A stretch of DNA of 64,000 nucleotides, from the NCBI GenBank assembly GCA_023653785.1, contig JAMKCH010005448.1:16764-80763 (forward strand), written 5' to 3'. The notes beneath the pieces are model-generated. The model was given only the letters and a program-made list of their open reading frames with translations, made no database searches and was not told the origin of the DNA. The translations under genes and the position numbers were made by a program. The DNA comes from Ophioderma brevispina. Its lineage: Eukaryota; Echinodermata; Ophiuroidea; Amphilepidida; Ophiodermatidae. Positions 56,411 to 64,000 of the stretch are shown here, piece by piece; positions within the stretch are counted from its first letter, which is position 1, and each line of letters begins with the position of its first letter.

Positions 56411-57155
56411 ATCCCCATATTTTTTTTATTGAGATAGTGTTTTATTCCATAAAATGACTGTGTGAGAGCTGTCTATAGCTATTAGTGGTAGCAGTCTAAG
56501 TTTATAGTGGATCTTGGGTCTTAATTTTATAGTCCTCAAAAAGGATTTCATCCGAGTCTTAATACTGCGCATTCCAAATAAGCTTTTAAGCTAATATTAT
56601 TATACAAGACAGTTTTTTTCTTTAAAAAACATTACATTCAATATTATTATACACAAAAGATCCTTGTCAAATTCTGAGCTTAACCTTAATCAGGGCCATA
56701 TGCAGGAACCTCGAAAAAGTGGCCCTATTTTGGTAAAAATGCACCTAACCCCCATAAAATAGAACATCTCATCACCAAAATGTGGACTTTCTTATCTAAA
56801 TTTCTTTAAATTTTGTACTTTTTTATGCAAAAAATCATCAAAAAGTGGACCTTTTGCCCCTTTTGTGGAATTTGTGGGTGGGGGTGTGTGACCACCCTCC
56901 ACCCGCATACAGGCCTGACCTTAATAGTCAATGCACTTGTCAATATTGGGCCAAAAATTGATCTGATACAGTGAAATCACATTGGAATGGTTGAAAAATG
57001 TGCACATCTTTTATAACAACGTAATTATCAGGTTTACATGAACAGATTGCCATGACATTTATACAAGAGTGTAATTATTATGTTTCATCACCGTAAAATA
57101 CTCATGTTACAATACTTTTGGAAAATTTAACAATATTTGCTTGTACAATGTTTTT
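56411..57155. other. No gene recognised
   Basis: AT-rich sequence with no supported feature. Confidence 0.35.
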
Positions 57156-57463
57156 GGGACGCCTGGCTTTTGTGCGATTTTGGCCCGATAATATGGTCCT
57201 GGACCACATGGTCCTGGAGAATAAATAATCTGGAGAAATATTCAAATTTGAATGCACATGCTCCTGGGGCATTTTGCATTTAAAATATGTTCCAGGAGCA
57301 TATTCAAATATTTCTCCAGATTGTTTATGCTCCAGGAGCATAGTCCAATATTTTCCTGGAGCATATTTGACCCAGATTGTTTATGCTCCAGGACCATTGG
57401 TCCTAAACCATATGGTCTAGGACCACATTATCGGGCCAAAAAATCGCATAAAAACGGATGCCC
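57156..57463. mobile_element. 308-bp foldback MITE with GGTCCTGGA units
   Basis: The terminal arms pair: GGGACGCCTGGCTTTTGTGC then GATTTTGGCCCGATAATATG on the left, and CATTATCGGGCCAAAAAATC then GCATAAAAACGGATGCCC on the right. The interior repeats ATGCTCCAGGAGCATA and TCCTGGAGCATAT palindromes. No coding content; the superfamily is not clear. Confidence 0.85.
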
Positions 57464-57738
57464 GGTAAGGGCAAATTATCAATGTGCTCAGAACCAACAT
57501 AGTCATATTACCACTGATTGATACCGCATCATGAATGCATGCACGAAGTTCCTCAAATGTGTTATTATTTAAGAAATTAAAATGTTTATACAAACATTAA
57601 CATATTACTCTTACAAAAATGTTATTGTACATGATTCATACCATGTGTTAGACCAAGAAAAAAGTTTGTCTCAGCATCCCACTCACAAAGGTGTAAAAAC
57701 TAACATTTTACCACATTTTTTTTTCTTGTTTTGTTTTG

Positions 57739-58086
57739 TTAAAGGCTGACTCAGAGATTTCCCGAGGAGGGCGCCCTCAATTTTCTAAAAAATTGTGTTT
57801 TTTGCATATACATAATGCTTGTCTATGTACTAAACACTGTGTGAAACAGCTAAGCTCAAATCGTAGTCCTTCATATAGAAAATCGCCACTTTGTTATAAA
57901 TTTCCGGATCCGGAAATTGAGTTATACGCAGTATCATATGGCACTGTATCATACTACACATAAATGTTTACTGCATGGAAACGAAAAATTCGATACAGCA
58001 TTTTAGATGACTATCTTTAGTTCTAGTTGACTATTTTCAATAAATACATAAAAATATATTTCAAAAATCTCTGAGTCAGCCTTTAA
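57739..58086. mobile_element. TTAA MITE family F
   Basis: Starts TTAAAGGCTGACTCAGAGAT and ends with its exact complement (ATCTCTGAGTCAGCCTTTAA). The 22-bp perfect terminal repeats with TTAA at both ends enclose 348 bp. It is non-coding; the short open frame inside is not supported. The perfect ends suggest a relatively recent insertion. Confidence 0.9.
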
Positions 58087-58370
58087 GGTTTTCAAGAGAT
58101 TTGTGCATTTTTATAATCTGATCAAGAAAAAAAAGGAATTTTGGCCCAAAAAAGTGCATTTTTTTGCATAGTGCATAGCTTTTTTGCCTAAAAACACCTA
58201 GCACTTAGAGTTTGGAACAAACTTTCCCCCTTTTTTGCCCTATAACACTCTAAACAAAGTTTCCAAATAAAGCTGTATACAAATCTGAACAGGTTTCTAC
58301 ACCAGGTAAAAACACGATTACGCTTCATACAATTAGCCACAAATTATCAGTGGGAGAGCGTGACCTACTA

Positions 58371-58518
58371 CAGGTGCGGATCCAGGGAGGGGGCGCGCGC
58401 CTCCCGGTAATTCTGCAAATTCTTGCAAAATCAGCCCATTTTGAGCTATTTTGGACCAGTTACAGCCTTTCCGCCCCCAGTAATTTTTGACGTTTTTCAA
58501 ATCCTGGATCCGCCCCTG
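58371..58518. mobile_element. 148-bp hAT-type MITE
   Basis: Ends CAGGTGCGGATCCAGG and CCTGGATCCGCCCCTG form a 16-bp imperfect terminal repeat. The CAGGGGCGGATCC end is the common form of hAT-derived MITEs in animals (established knowledge). Flanks CCTACTA and TACTAGG only partly preserve a target duplication. Confidence 0.8.
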
Positions 58519-58580
58519 TACTAGGTAGGACTACTACCCGATTACTCACTGATGCTGGTGGTCCCTGGTTCAAACCGTGG

Positions 58581-58754
58581 CAGTGGCAGATTTAAGAGTC
58601 AGCAGTGTCAGCAGCTGCTGACAGGACCTCCCTAAATTATTGCTCTCAGGGCCCCCTCAGGCACCCCCCAGTCGCACTAAAGTGTGACATTGCATCGCTT
58701 AAAGGGCCCCACCTTAAGCTGCTGACAGGGCCCTTTTCCTTAATCCCACCACTG
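58581..58754. mobile_element. 174-bp hAT-type MITE with exact 8-bp TSD
   Basis: Ends CAGTGGCAGATTTAAG and CTTAATCCCACCACTG pair as ~16-bp terminal repeats. The element is bounded by identical AACCGTGG at 58573-58580 and 58755-58762. An 8-bp target duplication with CAG..CTG ends is diagnostic of hAT elements. Confidence 0.92.
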
Positions 58755-58891
58755 AACCGTGGTAGGACTATCTACTGGATTTAATTTGTATATTAAGAAC
58801 TATCGATAAAAACTAGAGTTTCTCTCTCCCCGTGTTTCATTCGGACTACAAAAAACAAACTATAAAAATGTTTCATCCTTTGGAAGGGATG

Positions 58892-59446
58892 TTAAAGCAA
58901 TAACAGCACATTTGTTTGATGAGCGCCCCATTTCTCAAATATTTTGAGATTTTTGCACAGTTGCTTAAGTAATTAGCTAGTGAACTATACCTGCAAATGG
59001 TAGAGCTTGAAACTCTTAGTGTCGCAAAAGAAGGAATTTTGTAATTTGAATAATCAATATTGAAGATCTCCGGTAATAATTTATTGGCTGCTGGAGACGC
59101 CCTTCCAATATGAAATAGCCTCGAAATTACGCCATGTATGTGTCTTTGCTCATCCATTAGATGTTCCGTTGATTCAGGAAAGTTAAGTTCGAGGTCATTT
59201 TTGTAAGGAGGCGCTATTTCGTCATGAACGGACATAAATTAGATGTTTCCAGCTCCGCCGTTAAATTTAAATCTGGGATGTTAATTCTAAGTACAATATC
59301 TCTTCTTTTATGACAAATACGTATTTTTGAGGCATTGTCGTTCGAAGGTATAGTTTACTAGACAATTACCAGCAACACAACTGTGCTAAAATTTCAAATT
59401 TTGAAAATTAGGGACGCTCTTCAAAAAAGTGCCATTATTGCTTTAA
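58892..59446. mobile_element. TTAA foldback family E, copy 4
   Basis: Starts TTAAAGCAATAACAGCACAT and ends AAAAGTGCCATTATTGCTTTAA, 555 bp, both ends at TTAA. The arms are inverted copies (AGTGAACTATACCTGCAAAT on the left; complement of TTCGAAGGTATAGTTTACTA on the right). Confidence 0.85.
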
Positions 59447-59489
59447 GTCACTCGTTCCACATGCCATACCTGTAAACGCTTATCACAGT

Positions 59490-59640
59490 CAGCTCCCGGA
59501 GTGAGCTGTTTCAAGTAGAGTGGTTAACCACTGTTGGGTATCCCGCTAAGGACTTGATCCTCTAAATAAGAAAAGTATAATACACTGTACAAATATTACC
59601 ACGATACTGTATATACATGCAACACCAAACTAGACTTGAA
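59490..59640 (+). repeat. GTGGTTAACCACTG dispersed repeat, copy 1
   Basis: Shares GAGTGGTTAACCACTG, GGGTATCCCGCTAAGGACTT, GATCCTCTAAATAA and ACAAATATTACCACGATACT with segments at 60862-60990, 61110-61170 and 61225-61350. Confidence 0.65.
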
Positions 59641-59651
59641 AACAGATCTAA

Positions 59652-60706
59652 CAAGACGGCCTTATTAGGAATGATGATCCCCTTAATGACCCCTTGACGT
59701 GGCTTGACCTTTGACCCCTGTAACTTCACCAATATGTCACAAATGTCATTAAATGTATTTTATGTGTTAACAACTTTACAAGGATCAATATTATTGAGTT
59801 TCAACTCAATCTAAGTATGTCAGGTATTTGACCTTTTCGCCCTATAACATGACCCCTGGGTCAAGGATGGGGTCAACTGTACTTGTTCTGTATTTGATGT
59901 CACGAGGATTATCCCTGACAAATTTCAGCTCAATCGGAGCTTGTTTGTGGATTTTGACCTTGAAATTTGAGCTTTGGGGTCAAGACTATCATAGACCTCT
60001 CTTACCATTAATGTTACATCACTACAGCAATAACAGGCTTTATCTGTCTTCTATAGGCTGAGAGTTGGTCTTATTTTAGCATTTTTTGGCAAAGTTGACC
60101 CTTTGGCCTCCTTAATGATGACCTTTTACCCTGATATAAAAATAACCCTCATATTCACAGCCAAAATGCATTGTTCCAGTGCAACTAAAAATTATGTTTT
60201 TCTTAGTTCTGTAGATAAAAAATCTTGAATATATTTAGCTTAAAACCGGAAGTAACTTGTAAATGACCTTTGACCCCAAATAAACAAAATACCTTGCATA
60301 CAACGGCTAACATACATGCATATTTGAAGGTTGTTACTCTATGTTCACATTTTGAGAACACAATTTTTAATGTTTTTAAATATTTTTGTTTTTTGACCGG
60401 AAGTGACCCCTTAATGACCTTTGACTCCTTATCCCTGAACACCCTATATGAAGAATGGGTCAGTGGTTCCTCTGAATATCGGCATAATCATGTAGAAGAT
60501 ATTTTTGGCAATTAAGTTACATATTTGATGCCTGTGGTCAGGTCAAAGGTCAGACGGGTCAAAGTCATATGACATGAATCGGATGACTCATCAGTCTTTT
60601 GGCATAAGTCTGGTCAGAATACGTCAAACCATGACTGAGCTAGATGCATTTGCTGCCAGAAGGAAGAAAGAACGCATCAAAAACAAAACGGCTGACGGCC
60701 GTCTTG
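59652..60706. mobile_element. ~1.05-kb non-autonomous element with TAA target duplication
   Basis: Ends CAAGACGGCC and GGCCGTCTTG (10-bp terminal repeats), flanked by TAA on both sides (59649-59651 and 60707-60709). A 3-bp TAA duplication suits PIF/Harbinger-type transposition, though short terminal repeats leave the class open. The interior carries several TGACCTTTGACC-type motifs (about 59709, 60264, 60415 and, inverted, 60540) and no transposase. Confidence 0.65.
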
Positions 60707-60861
60707 TAAGAAAATAGCATGAAAATATATCGTCCTTTGGAGAGGATGCTGTCGTTGGTCCCACGTGTCATACCTGCCTCTCACAGACAGTTTTGGTAAG
60801 AGTAGGTGTAAACCTGACTGACCCAAACCGTCTGGTCAGTTTCAAAAAAGGGGGGATACCC

Positions 60862-60990
60862 AAGGTGAGTGGTTAACCACTGGGGACTCGGTTCTTTAAA
60901 TACACAAAGAAAAATGATGGTGCATGTACAGATATTATACCTACGATGTAAAAGATAAAAGACGAAATATAAGCATTCTAACATTGAATG
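60862..60990 (+). repeat. GTGGTTAACCACTG dispersed repeat, copy 2
   Basis: GGATACCC..GAGTGGTTAACCACTGGG, GACTCGGTTCTTTAAATA, then ATGTACAGATATTATACC. Collinear with 59490-59640. Confidence 0.6.
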
Positions 60991-61109
60991 GAAGATGTTG
61001 TAATGACCAAATATTAACATGTAACCAAATAAAAATTCATACATAAATTATAAAACTTTACAGAAATAATATTAAAAAAAGCAAAAAACTAAAAAATTAA
61101 AAAATTGAT

Positions 61110-61350
61110 ACAGGAGAGCGGTTTAATCCACTTGTTTGGTTATACCTTCTGAGACAAAAAATATCAAAAATATACAAAATTTAACAAAAATTTTCCTTTT
61201 TTTTTTTTTTTAAAAATATTCAAAATTAACAGGGAGCGGTTAATCAACCCTGTTGGTATATCTCTGAGGACTCGGTCCTCCAAATAAAAATGATAATAAT
61301 AAAATGCATGCTCTGTGCATACATTACCACAATACCATATAGGCGATTAC
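61110..61350 (+). repeat. GTGGTTAACCACTG dispersed repeat, copies 3 and 4
   Basis: Two further partial copies (61110-61170 and 61225-61350) with GGAGCGGTTAATC, GAGGACTCGGTCCTCCAAAT and ATACATTACCACAATACC, separated by a T-run. Confidence 0.6.
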
Positions 61351-61874
61351 CAGATCAACGAAAAAAAAACATTTTAACGTGCAATGTAAGACTGTATAAT
61401 GACGATATTAACTTGAAGCCAAAAAAATAGGTGTAATGTGGCAAAGAAAGGTTAACACATTATCAAGGCTACAAAATGGAGCATATTTTCACTCATAACA
61501 TCCAAAATTTAAAATCCTTTAAACCTAAGATTTCACAGGTATGGTAGTACAGGGAAAGAAAATGGATTAGCTTTCTTTCATATCCACATTTGGCCACTCC
61601 GGGCAAATTGTTTTTTTTTTTTCGGGGACGAGGCTATTTTTCTAAGTCCCACCAGCATAGAGGAAATAATAAAAAATAACTACACACCCAGTAACGCAGT
61701 GGTTTTGTGGCATAAGTAGTAAATTTAATATGTACGATATTGCCCCAATGATTTCACACATAATGATAGCTTTGTCATTCTCCACTGAAATTGTTCCATC
61801 CTTACTCAAAATGGTCAAAGTATAATGCAGTATTTGAAATCAGGAGATATCATAAATCTTATAGAATGATGTCT

Positions 61875-62175
61875 TGCAGTCTTCCTGGACATAGGTAAGG
61901 CCTTTGATACACGGAACAAGATATTTCATTCACAAACCTAATATTTATGGTATTTGAGGCCTTGCAAGCACATGGGTCAAAATTTATTTGCTGATACGAT
62001 ACGAAACAGAATGTAGTTTACAAGGCTTAACAGATAGAAAAATAGTTGCGGACTCCCACAAGGACCAATCCTCAGACTGTTCTATTCTATTGTACATTAA
62101 ATGATTCCCACTCTTCTCCCTTCCCATTTTATTTTTTTGTGATGACATCAATATTTTTTTCCCACAAGATCCAGA
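61875..62175 (+). pseudogene. Reverse transcriptase fragment of a second LINE
   Basis: Three ordered RT motifs lie on the plus strand: VFLDIGKAFDT at about 61879-61911, CGLPQGPILRLFYSIV at 62047-62094 and FCDDINIFF near 62135-62161. Their spacing (about 48 and 28 codons) suits an RT palm domain of CR1, Jockey or related LINEs, distinct in sequence from the 28.5-kb RT. Stops and frame changes show it is dead. Both ends are missing. Confidence 0.72.
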
Positions 62176-62227
62176 ACTTGAAAAAAATGAACAATGCATC
62201 ACATTAAATTTCACTGGTTTAAATGTT

Positions 62228-63035
62228 AGGACCATAATGGCAAGGGACATAATGGCCTGAAAAAAACATTGACATAATGAAAAAGGACCCTTACTGAAAC
62301 CTTCCACGAGTTTGAAACCAATTTGGATGTTTACATTGTAAAAACAGTTAAACAGGAAGAGTTCCGGGGTGTGGGTGTGGGGCGGGGGGGGGGGGTGGCA
62401 GTGGTGGCAATTTCTGGAACAAGGATGCTGACCTTACGGCACAGCAGTTGACCCAACTTAAAAGGCATGTTGTCATCAGGCTCACAGGACCATTGCTATT
62501 GTATATGTTGCTAATCCCGCTAATCCTCTTCTTTCACTTGCAAGATAAATGTCTTACTACAGCTAAAGTACAATGCCTGAATCCCGGTCTGAATGCTTTG
62601 AATTGTGTCGCAAAACATGCTAGATACAGTAAATTCGGTCGGGATTTGACCACCTTGCTTTTCTGTTCCAGAAATTGCCACAAACTGCCACTCCCCCTGG
62701 AACTCTTCCTGTTTTTACTGTTTTTTTACAGAATGTAAACATCCAAAATTGTTTTCAAACTCGTGGAAGTGATTTTCAGTAAGGGTCCTTTTCATTATGT
62801 CAATTTTTTTTCCATGCCATTATGTCCCTTTAATATCGATAAAACTAACTCTATGATTTTGTTTTTCTGTCCAGAAATTGCCACAAACTGCCACTCCCCC
62901 TGGAACTCTTCCTGTTTTTACTGTTTACAGAATGTAAACATCCAAAATTGTTTTCAAACTCGTGGAAGTGATTTCAGTAAGGGTCCTTTTCATTATGTCA
63001 ATTTTTTTTAAATGCCATTATGTCCCTTTAATATC
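62228..63035. repeat. Inverted plus tandem repeat of a ~200-bp unit
   Basis: One arm (62228-62425) contains GACATAATGAAAAAGGACCC, TTGGATGTTTACATTGTAAA and GTGGCAATTTCTGG. Its complement occurs at about 62668-62815 and again in tandem at about 62872-63030 (CCAGAAATTGCCACAAACTG, GAATGTAAACATCCAAAATT, AAGGGTCCTTTTCATTATGT). The second and third copies are nearly identical, so their duplication is young. Confidence 0.85.
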
Positions 63036-63402
63036 GATAAAACTAACTTTATGATTTTAAAAATAAACATGGTAGCAAGCCTGACAAAAAAAGAAGTAAT
63101 CAGAACCTATACAATTTCATGTCACTAAAAAGTTGAAAAAAGCGAGTTAACATGTATAAACCTATCAACTCGCCATTCACTTGTATCGTTACCATCACAA
63201 TTTGTTACTATCGATCTTCCCGATATTCAATTTACCAGTGACATGACACTCACAACCATCAAACGAGACAAACCAAAACCGACATATTACTCCAACAAAA
63301 ACTTTGTTCGCGAGAAGTACAATTAAAACTCAAGGCCAATTATTTTGAACATCCCGAGTAAATCTATCAAAAATTCCAGTTCTCTTGCCCATTTCAAAAG
63401 TA

Positions 63403-63437
63403 AGATGATGATGATGATGATGACGACGACGACGCGG
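63403..63437 (+). repeat. (GAT)n(GAC)n microsatellite
   Basis: GATGATGATGATGATGACGACGACGACG. The Asp/His-rich open frames across it are repeat products. Confidence 0.9.
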
Positions 63438-63497
63438 AGGAGGATACGATTTTTTAATCCAAATTTTGTGCCATTCTTTCCGGCCATACACTCCCAA

Positions 63498-63692
63498 ATA
63501 AATGTTGAGTAAAAGGTCACAGCTCTTAATGTTGAGTAAAATCTTAGTCCGAGTTGAGTATATTTTACCCAACAATGACTTAAGATTTAGTCAACAATGA
63601 GTAAGGTTACTCAACTTGACTAAGATTTTACTCAACATTGAGAGCTGTGTCCTTTTACTTCAACATGAGTAAAATAATTTTTAGTGTAGCTA
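63498..63692. mobile_element. ~190-bp hairpin MITE with GTTGAGTAAAA motifs
   Basis: The left arm AATGTTGAGTAAAAGGTCAC, AGCTCTTAATGTTGAGTAAA, ATCTTAGTCCGAGTTGAGTA is answered by the right arm TACTCAACTTGACTAAGATT, TTACTCAACATTGAGAGCTG, TGTCCTTTTACTTCAACATG. The dyad centre is near 63585. It is non-coding. The end GTAAAATAATTTTTAGTGTA is a common closing form of such elements. Confidence 0.82.
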
Positions 63693-63699
63693 TCATACG

Positions 63700-64000
63700 G
63701 GGGTAAACATAAGTCAAAACATAAAAAGTGGGTCAATGAGGTCTAAAGTATACGAAAATGCCCGTCTAGTTACAAGGATTAAGAATATATCCCTCAAATC
63801 CATAAATGCCATTTTTGCTACTTTTCACAAAATCACACGGGCCTTGTGCTTACCACTGACCTCTACACAACGATAGCGGGTCGAGTCGCCGATTGAAACA
63901 ACAGGAAGTTGCTTTTTGCCTTAGCAATATGGCGGGAAATAACGCATATACCTGCTGGTGCTGATATTCCACACAGATGTTCTATTGTTATACAAAATTC
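63700..64000. other. No gene confirmed
   Basis: Window end. An ATATGGCGGGAAATAA sequence at about 63928 overlaps an ATG and resembles an E2F-type site (GGCGGGAA), which could mark a promoter running off the window. There is no other support. Confidence 0.25.

Larger units (their letters stand above)
58343..58785 (+). repeat. tRNA-like SINE interrupted by two MITEs
   Basis: CAGTGGGAGAGCG (box A-like) and CCTGGTTCAAACCGTGG (box B, GGTTCAAACC) form one tRNA-like head if the MITEs at 58371-58518 and 58581-58754 are removed. The box B half is followed, after the second MITE, by GGTAGGACTATCTACTGG. This is most likely a SINE that served as target for both insertions. Confidence 0.6.

Overview
This window is non-coding-rich metazoan DNA: AT-rich, with GT-AG introns, a tRNA-derived SINE, non-LTR retrotransposon debris and dense families of small terminal-inverted-repeat (TIR) elements. 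The repeat types recall marine invertebrates, probably a deuterostome such as an echinoderm, hemichordate or lancelet, but the species cannot be fixed from sequence alone. There are no operons, CRISPR arrays or rRNA genes. Almost all open frames over 60 codons are chance frames or lie in simple repeats.

Two host-type genes can be supported. The first, on the plus strand, runs through small exons at 18505-18570, 20304-20424, 31825-31855 and 48521-48598. It encodes the C-terminal half of a protein resembling the chitin-binding type-4 / lytic polysaccharide monooxygenase-like domain (PF03067); its last exon ends ..FYQCSDVYVFND and stops. The second, on the minus strand inside the last intron of the first, is a broken RecQ-like DNA helicase (about 42392 down to 40337). 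It shows a Walker A remnant, a DECH box and a C-terminal remnant. Both carry single-base frameshifts. Tandem duplicates elsewhere differ by the same kind of small indels, so part of the damage may be sequencing or assembly error rather than decay.

Retroelements: a decayed RTE/BovB-like LINE (about 25.9-30.15 kb) keeps recognisable endonuclease, reverse transcriptase and C-terminal segments. A second reverse-transcriptase fragment lies at 61.88-62.17 kb. Two 3' tails ending in (ATT)n lie at 0.29-0.53 and 22.80-23.06 kb.

DNA-transposon debris is the dominant theme. At least seven MITE families end at TTAA. Five begin TTAAAG (Kolobok-like) and two begin TTAACCC (piggyBac-like). Several are foldbacks. 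One hAT-type MITE with an exact 8-bp target duplication sits in a tRNA-like SINE that also holds a second hAT-type MITE. A roughly 1.05-kb element with TAA target duplications (Harbinger-like) lies at 59.65-60.71 kb.

Layout: 0-11 kb, MITEs and short tandem duplications. 11.6-15.6 kb, a two-fold tandem repeat of a 2-kb unit. 16-17.4 kb, G-rich and other minisatellites. 18-20.4 kb, two exons. 21-22.3 kb, a TTAA element with a 44-bp minisatellite. 23-26.5 kb, a two-fold tandem repeat of a 1.75-kb unit leading into the LINE. 30.7-31.6 kb, G-rich arrays and a nuclear-receptor-like TGACCT array. 32.6-38.7 kb, satellites and foldbacks. 40.3-42.4 kb, the RecQ remnant. 45.5-46.6 kb, a CpG-rich satellite. 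47.7-59.4 kb, MITEs, foldbacks and the terminal exon. 59.5-63.7 kb, further dispersed repeats.
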